Assembly: GCF_038050405.1 (NCBI RefSeq)
Contig: NZ_CP150901.1
Span: forward strand, 1-64,000
Direction: 5' to 3'
DNA: 64,000 bases
DNA from: Paraburkholderia sp. IMGN_8
GTDB lineage: Bacteria > Pseudomonadota > Gammaproteobacteria > Burkholderiales > Burkholderiaceae
Shown: in pieces, positions 29,765 to 39,127 of the stretch
Position numbering within the stretch: the stretch's first letter is position 1
Layout of the letters: each line of letters begins with the position of its first letter
The notes under the pieces: model-generated
What the model was told of the DNA's origin: nothing
Seen by the model: only the letters and a program-made list of their open reading frames with translations
The model's database searches: none
Translations under genes and position numbers: made by a program

Positions 29765-29800
29765 CAAAAGCCGACGTCTGCTTCCCGACGTCGGCTTTTT
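29765..29800 (+). terminator. Intrinsic terminator after RraA-family gene
   Basis: GCCGACGTC (29769-29777) pairs perfectly with GACGTCGGC (29786-29794) across an 8-nt loop, followed by TTTTTT. An A-run before the stem makes it usable from the minus strand as well, which would serve the converging dehydrogenase gene. Confidence 0.85.
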
Positions 29801-29904
29801 TCCGATCCGTGGCGGTCATGGCGGCCAGTCTGGTTTGCTCGTCAGTATGTCCGACGACGATCGCGGAATGCTGCGCGACCGTCGTCGCCGCTCCGCGCAC
29901 ACGT

Positions 29905-30939
29905 TCAATCGAACGTCACCAGCACCTTCATCGATTTGGAACGATCACCGGCGGTCTGGAATGCCTTGACCGAATCCTGATACGGGAAAACGCCGGAAAT
30001 TAACGGCTTCACGTCGATCAACCCTTTGTTCAGCAGTTCGACGGCAACAGCGAACTCTTCGTGGAAGCGGAACGCGCCGCGCAGATCGAATTCCTTGGCG
30101 ACAATCACGTTGATCGGCAAGGCGATGTCTCCACCGAGTCCGACCTGGACGATCACGCCGCGTGGCTTAAGCACGTCGAATGCGCCGCGCAATGCCGCTG
30201 CGTTGCCGCTCGCCTCGAACAGAACGTCGAAGCTGCCCTTGCCGGCGGCAAACGGCGTGAGCGCATCCGGTGTCTCGGCGATGTTGAGCGCAAGGTCGGC
30301 TCCGACTTTTTTCGCGCTTTCCAGCGGCAACGTATTCACATCGGTGACTACGATTGTCGCCGCGCCGGCTCTGCGCGCAGCGGCCACGATCAACGCACCG
30401 ATCGGTCCGCATCCCGTCACGAGCACACGCTTGCCGAGCAGCGGACCCGCGCGTCGCACCGCATGAAGTGCGACAGAGAGCGGCTCGGCCATCGCAGCTT
30501 CCGCATCGCTCAACGAGTCCGCCACGACGTGCGCCTGTGAACGGTCGATCACGATTTCCTGGCGAAATGCGCCTTGCACGTGCGGCGTGCGCATCGCGCT
30601 GCCGTAGTAGCGCATATCCAGGCAATGGTTCTGAAGCCCTTGCTGACAGTATTGGCACAGACCACAAGGCCGGCTAGGGCTGATGGAGATCCGGGTGCCG
30701 GCCGGCATATCCGTAACGCCAGGTCCCACGCGCGAGACGGCGCCGGACACTTCGTGGCCGAGCACCATGGGTTCCTTGATGCGAACCGTGCCGAAACCGC
30801 CATGATTGAAGTAGTGAAGATCGGAGCCGCAGATACCGCCGGCCCGAACCCGCACGAGCAGCTGGTTTGCTTCCGGTTCAGGTGTGGGAACGTCCTCGAT
30901 GCGCAAATCCAGTGGTGCGTGAATGACAAGTGCATGCAT
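29905..30939 (-). CDS. Zinc-dependent MDR dehydrogenase, L-idonate 5-dehydrogenase-like
   Basis: This 344-residue zinc alcohol dehydrogenase family member has the catalytic zinc site (GGICGSDLHYFNHGGFG, GHEVSG), the structural zinc cluster CGLCQYCQQGLQNHC (about residues 92-106) and the NAD-binding turn VTGCGPIGALIVAAARRAGA. The DLHYFNHGGFGTVRI segment is characteristic of L-idonate 5-dehydrogenase, which oxidises idonate to 5-ketogluconate. It is convergent with the RraA gene and is followed in its own upstream direction by a porin gene on the same strand, so uptake and oxidation of a sugar acid is plausible. Confidence 0.85.
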   Translation of the reverse strand: MHALVIHAPLDLRIEDVPTPEPEANQLLVRVRAGGICGSDLHYFNHGGFGTVRIKEPMVLGHEVSGAVSRVGPGVTDMPAGTRISISPSRPCGLCQYCQQGLQNHCLDMRYYGSAMRTPHVQGAFRQEIVIDRSQAHVVADSLSDAEAAMAEPLSVALHAVRRAGPLLGKRVLVTGCGPIGALIVAAARRAGAATIVVTDVNTLPLESAKKVGADLALNIAETPDALTPFAAGKGSFDVLFEASGNAAALRGAFDVLKPRGVIVQVGLGGDIALPINVIVAKEFDLRGAFRFHEEFAVAVELLNKGLIDVKPLISGVFPYQDSVKAFQTAGDRSKSMKVLVTFD

Positions 30940-31095
30940 GGTAAGTACCTATAACGGTGAATGCGGGATCAGCACGCTATACGTTAGCGGCGAAAGACCC
31001 AGTCGACAAAGACCGATGTTGTCTGGGCCGATAGTCGCCGCTTATGGATGCTCACTTATCGGAAAACGCCGAACAGTCATGGCGTGCCATAGACG

Positions 31096-32205
31096 TTAGA
31101 ACTTGTGACGTAGCCCGATCGCCGCCTCGAACACCGAGTTGTAACCGTAAAACGGCTGGTTCGAACCGGAGGCTGCGGCGAGGGTCGTCCATGCGCCGGT
31201 GAGGTGGTTGTAGTCCACGCCGACATAGACATCGGTGCGCTTGCTCAGGAAGTAGTCGAGCGTGGGGCCGCCGGTGATGCGCGTGCCGCTTCGGCCTGCG
31301 TGGTGCACGAAGTCGATGTAGAACGGCAGGTCGAGAACGAGCGCCGGCGTGATGTAGTACTGGACCGCGGTCGAGAAGGAGTCGTTGCGGTAATCGGCGG
31401 GATAGACGTGGCTGTAGATATACGAGCCGAACACCTTCGCCGCGCCGAATTTATAGGTTGCGCCCGCAGTGAAGATCTTTTGTGAGCTGTCCGGGATCGT
31501 CACGCCGAAGTAGGTGCTGCCGTAGACGCTCGTCGAAGGCGTCAGACCGCCGATGTCGTTGACGACCTGGTAGGCCGCACCGACACTCAACGGGCCGTTG
31601 TCGTAGGAAAGACTGACCGCCGGCGAGGAGTTCTGGTGAATGCTGCCCGCTGTCTGGCCGAACGTGTACGCGCCCTTGAGGGTGAAGCCGGCAAGCGTCG
31701 GCGAGGTATAGCGCACGGTGTTGTCCAGACGCCCGCCGCCGGTCAGTCCTGCGCCCTGAAAGCCGACGGTGCCGGTGTAATTGGCGAACGCGTAGATATC
31801 GTGCGTCCATCCCATTTCATGCACCAGCGTGTATTGACGTCCCATCGTCACCGTGCCGTACGGACTTTTGAGTCCGACCATCGCGGTACGGCCGAACAGG
31901 CGGGCGGCACCGGACGGCGTGGATTGCTGCGTGACGCCGGTATTCGGTGTGAAGCCGCCTTCGAGCTGGAAAATGGCGGCCAACCCGCCGCCGAGGTCCT
32001 CGGTTCCCTGCAAACCCCAGCGACTACCCTGAATCTCGCCGCCGCTGCCCATCGTGAAAAGCTTCCCGCCGGATTTGTTCTGGTGCGTATCGAAGCGCAC
32101 GGCTTCGTCAATGATGCCGTATAGGGTCACGCTCGACTGCGCGTGCGCAATGCCTGAAATTGCCAGTCCAAAACCGGTTAGTATGCCTAAAGTATGTTTT
32201 TTCAC
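31096..32205 (-). CDS. Gram-negative outer-membrane porin
   Basis: This 369-residue porin has a signal peptide (KKHTLGILTGFGLAISGIAH, cleaved after AHA near residue 23) and the standard beginning QSSVTLYGIIDEAVRF. Alternating beta-strand patterns include GLQGTEDLGGGLAAIFQLEG and RLFGRTAMVGLKSPYGTVTM. It ends IGLRHKF, the terminal-Phe strand recognised by the BAM complex. The length is usual for trimeric porins of Burkholderiales. It lies between the dehydrogenase and the aminotransferase on the same strand, with a 123-bp gap to the latter, so co-transcription is possible. Confidence 0.93.
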   Translation of the reverse strand: MKKHTLGILTGFGLAISGIAHAQSSVTLYGIIDEAVRFDTHQNKSGGKLFTMGSGGEIQGSRWGLQGTEDLGGGLAAIFQLEGGFTPNTGVTQQSTPSGAARLFGRTAMVGLKSPYGTVTMGRQYTLVHEMGWTHDIYAFANYTGTVGFQGAGLTGGGRLDNTVRYTSPTLAGFTLKGAYTFGQTAGSIHQNSSPAVSLSYDNGPLSVGAAYQVVNDIGGLTPSTSVYGSTYFGVTIPDSSQKIFTAGATYKFGAAKVFGSYIYSHVYPADYRNDSFSTAVQYYITPALVLDLPFYIDFVHHAGRSGTRITGGPTLDYFLSKRTDVYVGVDYNHLTGAWTTLAAASGSNQPFYGYNSVFEAAIGLRHKF

Positions 32206-32328
32206 GAGTAGATCCCCTTGCAGATTGACGAAAAATGGAAAGCTCCAAACCGACTGCCGCGTCCTGTCGGCGCGGCATGTCTTTTTTACGAGGCGACGAC
32301 GCTGTGTATCAACGTCGTCGCCGTACCC

Positions 32329-33537
32329 TCAATTCAATGCGGCTACTGCGGCTGCGATCTTCCTGCAACCCTCGTCGATGATTTCGATGCTCGTGGCGAT
32401 CGACATCCGGAAGAAAGGTGAAACGCCATAGGACGATCCGGCAACCAATGCGACTCCAGCGTGCTCGAGCAGATACAGAACGACGTCGGCGTCGCCTTCG
32501 AGACGCTTGCCTTGCGGCGTGGTGCGGCCGATCATGCCGCCGCAATTGACATACAAATAGAAGGCGCCGCCCGGCGTCTTGCAACTGATGCCTGGAATCG
32601 CGTTGAGGGCTTCCAGCGCGTGGTCGCGGCGCGCCTTGTAGGTCCGCACGGATTGCTGCACGAACGTCTGGTCGCCGGTCAGCGCGGCCAGCGCTGCAGC
32701 CTGGCTGATCGAGCTGGCGTTGCTGGTGGACTGGGACTGGAGCGTGTCCATGGCCGCGATCAGGTCGGCTGGCCCGGCTGCGTAGCCGATGCGCCAACCG
32801 GTCATCGCATAGGTCTTGGAGACGCCATTGACGACCAGGGTGCGTGAGCTGAGTTCGGGTTCAATAGAGAGCAGGTGCTGCGATGCCTCGCCTTCGAAGC
32901 GGATGTGCTCATAGATATCGTCCATCATCACCAGCACTTGCGGGTGACGCAGCAGCACGTCCGCTAGCGCGCGCAATTCGCTGGTGTGATAGGTCGCGCC
33001 GGTCGGATTGGTCGGCGAATTGATGATCAGCCAGCGCGTGCGTGGCGTGATCGCCGCTTCGAGGGTGGCGGGCGTGAGCTTGAAACCGTCTTCCTCGGTG
33101 CAGGGCACGACTACCGGCACACCGTCGCAGGCGAGTGCCATGTCCGGGTAGGACACCCAGTATGGGGCGGGAATCAATACTTCGTCACCGGCTTCGACGG
33201 TGACAGCGAGCGCGTTGAAGATCGCGTGTTTGGCGCCACACGTCACGATGATGTGTTTGGGATCGTACGAAAGGCCGTTCTCACGATGCAGCTTCGCGGC
33301 GATAGCGGCGCGCAGCGCCGGCGTGCCCGCCGTTGGCGTATAGCGTGTTTCGCCACGCTCCATCGCCTCGAAGGCAGCCTGGCGAATGTGCGCAGGCGTG
33401 TCGAAATCAGGCTCGCCAACCACGAGGTTGACGATGGCCTTTCCCTGCCGCCGCAGTTCTGCGGCCCGGTCGGCCGCGGCACTGCTCGGCGAAGGTTTGA
33501 TTCGCTGGACGCGGGCGGCAATTCGCGATGCACTCAC
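32329..33537 (-). CDS. PLP-dependent class I aminotransferase (AspC-like)
   Basis: This 402-residue fold-type I aminotransferase has the family block VVGEPDFDTPAHIRQAAFEA near residue 40, NSPTNPTGA (the Asn that contacts PLP), MMDDIYEHIRFEG and VNGVSKTYAMTGWRIGYAAG, in which SKTYAMTGWR carries the Schiff-base Lys. The C-terminal GSSYGVSPFFRMSIATS completes it. Aspartate, aromatic or broad specificity cannot be separated. It is divergent from the Nac-type regulator, and its promoter region carries a Nac-type dyad with the same geometry as two others in this window. Confidence 0.92.
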   Translation of the reverse strand: MSASRIAARVQRIKPSPSSAAADRAAELRRQGKAIVNLVVGEPDFDTPAHIRQAAFEAMERGETRYTPTAGTPALRAAIAAKLHRENGLSYDPKHIIVTCGAKHAIFNALAVTVEAGDEVLIPAPYWVSYPDMALACDGVPVVVPCTEEDGFKLTPATLEAAITPRTRWLIINSPTNPTGATYHTSELRALADVLLRHPQVLVMMDDIYEHIRFEGEASQHLLSIEPELSSRTLVVNGVSKTYAMTGWRIGYAAGPADLIAAMDTLQSQSTSNASSISQAAALAALTGDQTFVQQSVRTYKARRDHALEALNAIPGISCKTPGGAFYLYVNCGGMIGRTTPQGKRLEGDADVVLYLLEHAGVALVAGSSYGVSPFFRMSIATSIEIIDEGCRKIAAAVAALN

Positions 33538-33572
33538 ATTTGACTCCTCAACGGCATTTGACGAGCCTTCAC

Positions 33573-33635
33573 ATTAAGGGCGCGAAAAAGTTCAAGCCAA
33601 GATGACTTTCCGCTGGTGCAATAACATCCACTTAT
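33573..33635 (-). promoter_or_regulatory. Candidate Nac-activated promoter of the aminotransferase gene
   Basis: On the minus strand ATAAGTGGATGTTAT (33635-33621) fits ATA-N9-TAT. After 18 bp comes TCTTGG (33602-33597) and after a further 18 bp CTTAAT (33578-33573). The predicted start of transcription is about 30 bp before the ATG at 33537 and places the dyad centre near -62. The same spacings recur at 34733 and 39914. Confidence 0.72.
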
Positions 33636-33809
33636 GACGCAACGGCACACGCACGCGTCCGGTTTTGCGGACAGAGGTCCATGAGGGAATACGCTGACAA
33701 GGCGTTTTTCACGCCCTATGGCTGAAAACGAGGTTTTTTTAAGCATTGTCCGTTGAGCGGCGCTTGCCCTATCATTGTTGCAACCCCTTAACGTTGAGAC
33801 GCGACTACC

Positions 33810-34736
33810 GTGAACCTGCGGCGTTTGAAGTACTTCGTGAAGATCGTCGATATCGGCAGCCTGACTCAGGCCGCCGAAGTGCTTCATATCGCCCAGCCGG
33901 CACTGAGCCAGCAGCTGATCACGCTCGAGGACGAGTTCCAGCAGCAACTGCTCGTGCGTACGAAGCGGGGCGTCACGGCCACGGAGGCAGGCGCCACGCT
34001 GTATCGCCATGCACAGTTGATCCTGCGCCAGTACGAACAGGCGCAGGCCGACGTAAAAAGTGCCGGCCAGACCTTGTCAGGCCAGGTCTCGGTGGGGCTG
34101 GCGCCCGGCACCGGGGCGTCGGCGCTGTCATTGCCGCTACTGCGTACCGTGCGCGCCCGGCACCCGGATATCCTGCTCTACATCAACGAGAACTTCGGCA
34201 CGACGCTCAGCGAGCTGATCATGAACGGGCGAATGGATATGGCCGTGCTGTATGGCGACAAGCCCGTACACGGCTTGTCCTTCCAGCTACTGATGAACGA
34301 GGAATTGTTCCTGGTCGCACCGCGCAGCATGGGGATCACGCAGGAGCAGATCGGCGTGACTGAATTGCGGGATGTCCCGCTGCTTCTGCCGCGTCCGTAC
34401 AACTATTTGCGCAAGTACGTCGACGAGGGCTTCGCGCGCGTGCAGATGATCCCCAACGTGGTGGCCGAGATCGAATCGGCGTCGACGTTGTCGGCTGCGG
34501 TGAGTGCGGGGATCGGCGCGACCATTCTGCCGGACTCCACTGCGCGCGTGGTGGCGGCGGCGGGCGACATCGTGCAGTGCCGTATCGTTTCTCCCGTCAT
34601 CAAGATTCCGCTTTCGGTCTGTCTGTCCGATCACCTGCCTCTTTCCGAGCCCGCCGCGGCCGTCAAGGACATCCTGCTGGAGTTGGCAGGAGACCTTGCG
34701 CTCGACGTGCGCTTCGAGTCCGGCGCCGATACATAA
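33810..34736 (+). CDS. nac: Nac-type LysR transcriptional regulator (nitrogen assimilation control)
   Basis: This 308-residue LysR protein is very close to enterobacterial Nac in its DNA-binding half: NLRRLKYFVKIVDIGSLTQA then AEVLHIAQPALSQQL and TKRGVTATEAG. It also has the typical SGQVSVGLAPGTGASALSLP at the start of the effector domain. Nac activates sigma70 promoters of nitrogen-scavenging genes from ATA-N9-TAT sites centred near -64. It starts at GTG 33810 with a weak ribosome site; TTGTCC and TATCAT (33746 and 33770, 18 bp apart) are a possible promoter. Sigma54 elements, which drive nac in enterics, were not seen. It stands between its three predicted target promoters. Confidence 0.85.
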   Translation: MNLRRLKYFVKIVDIGSLTQAAEVLHIAQPALSQQLITLEDEFQQQLLVRTKRGVTATEAGATLYRHAQLILRQYEQAQADVKSAGQTLSGQVSVGLAPGTGASALSLPLLRTVRARHPDILLYINENFGTTLSELIMNGRMDMAVLYGDKPVHGLSFQLLMNEELFLVAPRSMGITQEQIGVTELRDVPLLLPRPYNYLRKYVDEGFARVQMIPNVVAEIESASTLSAAVSAGIGATILPDSTARVVAAAGDIVQCRIVSPVIKIPLSVCLSDHLPLSEPAAAVKDILLELAGDLALDVRFESGADT

Positions 34737-34795
34737 GCGCGCCTTATCGCTACAAAGCCAAACCGTCTTGGCGCAATTTTTATGCGCCGGATACA
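34733..34795 (+). promoter_or_regulatory. Candidate Nac-activated promoter of the accB-pxpA operon
   Basis: ATAAGCGCGCCTTAT (34733-34747) is ATA-N9-TAT and overlaps the nac stop codon. TCTTGG (34766-34771) follows after 18 bp and GATACA (34790-34795) after another 18 bp. CGCTACAAA just after the dyad and CCGTCTT around the -35 box are shared with the element at 39914. Confidence 0.78.
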
Positions 34796-34959
34796 TTGAG
34801 TCCATCGTCGATCGCCCGGTTCGAAGGGAGCCGGAGCGGCGAGGCTTGCCGTCACGCGGGCGAGACAACCGGATAGTGGTTCCGCTTGTCGTGCAGCAGC
34901 AGCGGCGCTTCGCGCCCGCCAGTTTGCCGGCGAGCGTCTAACCGGCCACGGACTCAAAG

Positions 34960-35454
34960 ATGGATCTCCAGAAGATTAAGGCGCTTATCGACCTGCTGGC
35001 GGAATCTCCGCTGGCCAAGCTCGAAGTCATCGAGGGCGAAGATAGGGTCAAGCTTGTCAAGGCAAAGCGGCGAGGCAGCCGGGCTGGTGTGGCATCGGGC
35101 GATGAACGCGCTGCCTCGACGCCTGCCTCGGATGTCCAAGGGATTCAATCGCCGCTCGCCGAGCCGGCGCAATCCGTCGACGCAACCCGCGCAGCACCCG
35201 CACCCGCAACGGCAAGCGAGCTGCACCTCGTTCGCGCACCCATGTTCGGCATCGTTCATCTGACACCGGCGCCTGGCGAGGCGCCATTCGTGTGTGTCGG
35301 CGACACGATCGACGAAGGCCAGGTGCTGTGCACGATCGAAGCGATGAAGATGTTCAACGCGATCGAGTCTGAATTCAGTGGCGCCGTCCGGGAGATTCTG
35401 GTCGCTCCGGGCAGCGAGGTGGAATCCGGGCAACCGCTCTTTCGAATCGGCTGA
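34960..35454 (+). CDS. accB: Biotin carboxyl carrier protein (AccB-like)
   Basis: This 164-residue BCCP has an N-terminal helical part (MDLQKIKALIDLLAESPLAK), a Pro/Ala-rich linker (about 45-85) and a C-terminal biotinyl domain with APMFGIVHLTPAP and the biotinylation site IEAMKM (Lys130). It carries carboxyl groups between the biotin carboxylase encoded next and a carboxyltransferase. It is the first gene of an operon with accC, pxpB, pxpC, a second BCCP-like gene and pxpA, so this is likely a dedicated copy rather than the fatty-acid one. The leader of about 160 nt holds no recognised structure. Confidence 0.9.
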   Translation: MDLQKIKALIDLLAESPLAKLEVIEGEDRVKLVKAKRRGSRAGVASGDERAASTPASDVQGIQSPLAEPAQSVDATRAAPAPATASELHLVRAPMFGIVHLTPAPGEAPFVCVGDTIDEGQVLCTIEAMKMFNAIESEFSGAVREILVAPGSEVESGQPLFRIG

Positions 35455-35460
35455 GCGACC

Positions 35461-36813
35461 ATGTTCAACAAGGTACTGATCGCCAATCGCGGCGAGATTG
35501 CGCTGCGAATCCAGCGCGCCTGCCGTGAACTGGGCCTCAAAACCGTGGCGGTCCATTCCGAAGCGGACGCCGATGCGCGTCACGTGCGGCTCGCGGACGA
35601 GGCGCTGTGTATTGGGCCCGCTGCTCCCGGCGAAAGCTATCTGAACCGGGCCGCGATCCTGTTCGCCGCGCACGTCAGCGGCGCGCAGGCGATTCATCCC
35701 GGTTACGGCTTTCTGTCGGAAAACGCGGAATTCGCCGCACAGGTCGAGGCGGCGGGCCTGGCCTTTATCGGACCCGAATCCCATTCCATCCGGACGATGG
35801 GCGACAAGGTGGCCGCCAAACGGGCCATGCGCGCGGCCGGCGTGCCGTGTGTTCCGGGCCCGGACGGCGGTTTGCCGGATGACCCCGCTGAGATCTTGCG
35901 GGTCGCGGAGGAGATCGGCTTTCCGGTCATCGTCAAGGCGGCGGGTGGCGGAGGCGGCCGTGGCATGCGGGTGGTGCCGGGGCCCGAGCAGCTACTCGAG
36001 GCGGTGTCGGTGACGCGCGAGGAAGCACGCCGTGCTTTCGGCAAGCCCGAACTCTATGTCGAGAAGTTTCTCGAGCATCCGCGTCACGTCGAAATTCAGG
36101 TCTTGTGCGATACGCACGGCAATGCCTTGTGGCTGGGTTCGCGCGACTGTTCGCTGCAACGGCGCCATCAGAAGGTGCTGGAAGAGGCGCCCGCGCCGGG
36201 CATCGACCCGGATCTGATCCGGCAAGTGGGCGAACGCTGCGCCGAGGCCTGCCGGCAGACGAATTACCGCGGAGCGGGGACCTTCGAATTTCTCTTCGAG
36301 GATGGCGAGTTCTACTTTATCGAAATGAACACGCGGTTGCAGGTCGAGCATCCTGTGACGGAGATGACGTCGGGCATCGACATCGTGCGGGAGCAGATTC
36401 GCATCGCCCAAGGGCACGCGTTGACCATTCGTCAGTCGGACATCCGCACGCTGGGTCATTCTCTGGAATGCCGGATCAACGCCGAAGACCCGTTCTCATT
36501 CGTTCCGTGCCCGGGGAAGATTTCCGTTTGGGAACTGCCGGGTGGCAACGGCGTACGGGTGGACTCGCACATGAGCGGCGGCGTTGTCGTGCCGCCGTAT
36601 TACGACTCGCTGATCGCCAAGGTCATCACACACGGCGCCACCCGCGACGAGGCCGTGGCGCGCATGCGCGTTGCACTCTCGGAGATGCGGGTCGAAGGCA
36701 TTCGCACCAACGTGCCATTGCATCAGGCGATGCTCGAGGACGAGGGAATTCGCGCGGGTGGGGTCGATATTCATCATCTGGAGCGCTGGCTCGCAAAGAG
36801 GAAACAGACATGA
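35461..36813 (+). CDS. accC: Biotin carboxylase subunit (AccC-like)
   Basis: This 450-residue ATP-grasp biotin carboxylase shows [20 protein letters not shown] at the start, [14 protein letters not shown] (about 79-92), the glycine-rich ATP loop [12 protein letters not shown] (about 161-172), EAPAPGID and the catalytic [20 protein letters not shown]. It carboxylates biotin on BCCP using ATP and bicarbonate. It starts 6 bp after accB, and its stop overlaps the pxpB start as ATGA. Sequence alone does not distinguish it from the housekeeping AccC; operon context suggests it serves the PxpBC-type carboxyltransferase/hydrolase. Confidence 0.93.
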   Translation: MFNKVLIANRGEIALRIQRACRELGLKTVAVHSEADADARHVRLADEALCIGPAAPGESYLNRAAILFAAHVSGAQAIHPGYGFLSENAEFAAQVEAAGLAFIGPESHSIRTMGDKVAAKRAMRAAGVPCVPGPDGGLPDDPAEILRVAEEIGFPVIVKAAGGGGGRGMRVVPGPEQLLEAVSVTREEARRAFGKPELYVEKFLEHPRHVEIQVLCDTHGNALWLGSRDCSLQRRHQKVLEEAPAPGIDPDLIRQVGERCAEACRQTNYRGAGTFEFLFEDGEFYFIEMNTRLQVEHPVTEMTSGIDIVREQIRIAQGHALTIRQSDIRTLGHSLECRINAEDPFSFVPCPGKISVWELPGGNGVRVDSHMSGGVVVPPYYDSLIAKVITHGATRDEAVARMRVALSEMRVEGIRTNVPLHQAMLEDEGIRAGGVDIHHLERWLAKRKQT

Positions 36814-37568
36814 CGCTGACCGTTGAGCATGCGTCGATCGCGCACACGGACGCAGCCGGGGGGTTACGACCGGATTCACAGGGGACTGTCCTTGCTATGA
36901 AACAGGACGAATCGGAGCCGTCGCTTTGCATCAGCATGCTGGGTACGACGGCGATGCTGTTCGAAGCACCCGGTGCGCTCGACCTGCGTGCGCAGCGCCG
37001 CATCTGGACGCTTGCCCGCGAGGTCGAATCATGGCCGGGCGTGCGCGAAGCGGTACCGGGCGTAACCAATCTGATGCTGACGTTTTCCACGCCGCCTGCG
37101 GATCCGGATTCGTTGGGCGCTGCTTTGCGCGACGCGTGGGCTGCCGCGAACGAGTTGCAGATAGAAGGGAAGGTGGTGGAGTTGCCGGTGGAATATGGCG
37201 GCGAGTTTGGTCCGCATCTTCAGGACGTAGTGAACCACACCGGGCTGTCTGTCGACGAGGTCGTGCAATTGCACTGCGCGCCGCTATACACCGTCTATGC
37301 GCTCGGCAGCCATCCCGGGTATTGCTATCTCGGCGGAATGGACCCGCGTATCGCCACGCCGCGGCGCAAGGTGCCGGTGCTGGGGCTGCCCGGCGGCGCG
37401 GTGTCGATTGGAGGCGTGCAGACGGGCGTATCGGCATCGGCGGGTCCGAGCGGCTGGAACACCATCGGTCATACGTCTATGTCGTTCTTCGATCCGGCGC
37501 GTGAGAACCCGGCTACGCTCGCGCCCGGCGACATGATCCGGTTTCGCGTCGAGAGGATAGTTCCATGA
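36810..37568 (+). CDS. pxpB: 5-oxoprolinase subunit B / allophanate-hydrolase subunit 1 domain (KipI family)
   Basis: This 252-residue protein carries the AHS1 domain: [60 protein letters not shown] and [20 protein letters not shown]. In the PxpABC complex it phosphorylates 5-oxoproline together with PxpC before PxpA opens the ring. The N-terminal 35-40 residues before [13 protein letters not shown] are extra and could be skipped by an internal start near 36897. It overlaps accC and pxpC by four bases each, giving tight translational coupling. Confidence 0.9.
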   Translation: MTLTVEHASIAHTDAAGGLRPDSQGTVLAMKQDESEPSLCISMLGTTAMLFEAPGALDLRAQRRIWTLAREVESWPGVREAVPGVTNLMLTFSTPPADPDSLGAALRDAWAAANELQIEGKVVELPVEYGGEFGPHLQDVVNHTGLSVDEVVQLHCAPLYTVYALGSHPGYCYLGGMDPRIATPRRKVPVLGLPGGAVSIGGVQTGVSASAGPSGWNTIGHTSMSFFDPARENPATLAPGDMIRFRVERIVP

Positions 37569-38572
37569 TCGAGATATTGTCTTCGTCCGCGCTGGCAACG
37601 GTGCAAGATCAGGGGCGTGAAGGCTATCTGCGCTACGGCGTCGGAACGGCCGGCGCGATGGACCGGCTGGCGCTCGCGGTGGGCAATCTGTTGCTCGGCA
37701 ATCCGGACGATGCGGCCGGCATCGAGATTCCGATGTTTCCCTTCCGCATCCGCTTCCTCGAAGACCTTGCGTTCGCCATCACCGGCGCCGACTGCGCAGC
37801 GCGGCTGGGCGACCGGCCCGTGCTGCCGTGGTGGACGGTGCACGCGAAACAGGGCGACGTACTGACGATCGGCGTGCCGACCAGCGGCACGCGCTGCTAT
37901 CTGTCGCTCGCGGGCGGCGTGGACGTGCCGGTCGTGCTGGGCTCGCGCAGCACGCAGCTGCGAGGCCAGTTCGGTGGCTACAACGGCCGTCAGCTGCAAA
38001 AGGGTGACGTGCTGAAGGCAGTGGGCTTCGCCGACCGTGCCGCGCCGGAAGATTCTATGCACGCGGCGGGGTTCGGAACCGTGCCGCCCGAGTACGCGTT
38101 GCCGGCGCCGCTATCCAGTCCCGCGGCCGACGCTGGGGAAACCGTGGTGCGCGTGCTGCCCGCAGCGGAATACAACTGCTACCAGCCGGAGTCGCTTGAA
38201 GCGTTCTGGCGCGAAGGGTGGAAAGTCACCCCACAGAGCGATCGGTATGGATATCGCCTCGCCGGTCCGACATTGAACGCGACACATGCGGTCGAAAAGC
38301 GCTCGCATGGGATCGTGCCGGGCGTGATCCAGGTGCCGCATAGCGGACAGCCGATCATTCAGCTTCGGGATGCGCAGCCGTCGGGGGGCTATCCGAAGAT
38401 CGGCACCGTGATCGAAGCGGATTTGTGGCGGCTCGCGCAGGCGCGCATTGGTACGAAGATTCGCTTTGTCCAGACGACGTACTCGGAAGCCGTCGCAGCA
38501 CTGGAAGAACTGGACAGTTATCTCCTCAAGGTGCGCAATCTCGTTGGGCTCTTTTGTCCTTCCAGACACTGA
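37565..38572 (+). CDS. pxpC: 5-oxoprolinase subunit C / biotin-dependent carboxyltransferase family (KipA, AHS2)
   Basis: This 335-residue protein carries the AHS2 domain: ALATVQDQGREGYLRYGVGT at the N-terminus, AMDRLALAVGNLLLGNPDDA, RCYLSLAGGVDVPVVLGSRS, RYGYRLAGPTL and the C-terminal QPIIQLRDAQPSGGYPKIGT. The same domain occurs in urea amidolyase and in biotin-dependent carboxyltransferase-named proteins. With PxpB it should form the ATP-dependent part of 5-oxoprolinase. It starts within the pxpB stop codon. Its presence with accBC raises the option of carboxylating rather than only phosphorylating the substrate. Confidence 0.92.
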   Translation: MIEILSSSALATVQDQGREGYLRYGVGTAGAMDRLALAVGNLLLGNPDDAAGIEIPMFPFRIRFLEDLAFAITGADCAARLGDRPVLPWWTVHAKQGDVLTIGVPTSGTRCYLSLAGGVDVPVVLGSRSTQLRGQFGGYNGRQLQKGDVLKAVGFADRAAPEDSMHAAGFGTVPPEYALPAPLSSPAADAGETVVRVLPAAEYNCYQPESLEAFWREGWKVTPQSDRYGYRLAGPTLNATHAVEKRSHGIVPGVIQVPHSGQPIIQLRDAQPSGGYPKIGTVIEADLWRLAQARIGTKIRFVQTTYSEAVAALEELDSYLLKVRNLVGLFCPSRH

Positions 38573-38579
38573 ATGAAAC

Positions 38580-39044
38580 ATGACACAAAAAATCGAAGTG
38601 GATATCGGCGAGCTTCGGCAAATCACGTCGTGGCTGGCAGCGGCCGATATCGAGTTCATCGAAATCAGAAAACCCGGGGCGACGGTTCGGCTGACGATGG
38701 AGCAGGAGTCTTATGCCGTTAGCAGGAGCGCATCGGCGCAACCGGCTCTGCCTGTCGCTGCTGGACGAGTGAGCGTTCGGGAAACGTCGTTGCGCAAGCA
38801 GGCCGTCAGCGTGACTGCGAAGTCAACAGGCATCTTTCTGGCAACGCATCCGGCACGTTCAACGCCGCTGACCGGTGCGGGCGCTCACGTCAAACTGGGT
38901 GACGTAGTCGGCTTGCTACAGATCGCGCAGCTGTGTGTGCCGGTGGTCGCGCCAGTGGATGGCGTAGTCACGCAGTGGCTTGTCACGCACGGAACGACAG
39001 TCGGTTACGGAACGCCTTTGTTCGAGCTTTCGCCATCGGCGTAG
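38580..39044 (+). CDS. BCCP-like protein lacking the biotinylation lysine
   Basis: This 154-residue protein mirrors AccB in layout: an N-terminal helix-strand part (TQKIEVDIGELRQITSWLAA, IEFIEIRKPGATVRLTME), a linker and a C-terminal biotinyl/lipoyl-like fold (GAHVKLGDVVGLLQIAQL, APVDGVVTQWLVTHGTTVGY). Aligned without gaps to AccB, the IEAMKM site reads LQIAQL, so Lys is replaced by Gln117 and both flanking Met are lost. It cannot be biotinylated there. It starts 7 bp after pxpC and sits before pxpA. It may be a structural or regulatory scaffold, or a decoy of the carrier. Confidence 0.82.
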   Translation: MTQKIEVDIGELRQITSWLAAADIEFIEIRKPGATVRLTMEQESYAVSRSASAQPALPVAAGRVSVRETSLRKQAVSVTAKSTGIFLATHPARSTPLTGAGAHVKLGDVVGLLQIAQLCVPVVAPVDGVVTQWLVTHGTTVGYGTPLFELSPSA

Positions 39045-39127
39045 ACACGCATCGATAGACAGACGCTGAGCTGGGTGGTCCGCTACGGATCGTCTGGCAC
39101 AGCAGATCAAAGAACGGAGTGTGGATT

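Noticed and set aside
34766..34790. Possible sigma54 promoter (TTGGCGC and a downstream GC) before accB
   Set aside because: The GG to GC distance is 12 rather than the required 10 bp, and the matching element at 39914 lacks the GG altogether. A sigma70 reading fits all three sites.
36105..36809. Long plus-strand frame leading into pxpB from within accC
   Set aside because: It is only the out-of-frame reading of accC; the pxpB start is at 36810, overlapping the accC stop.
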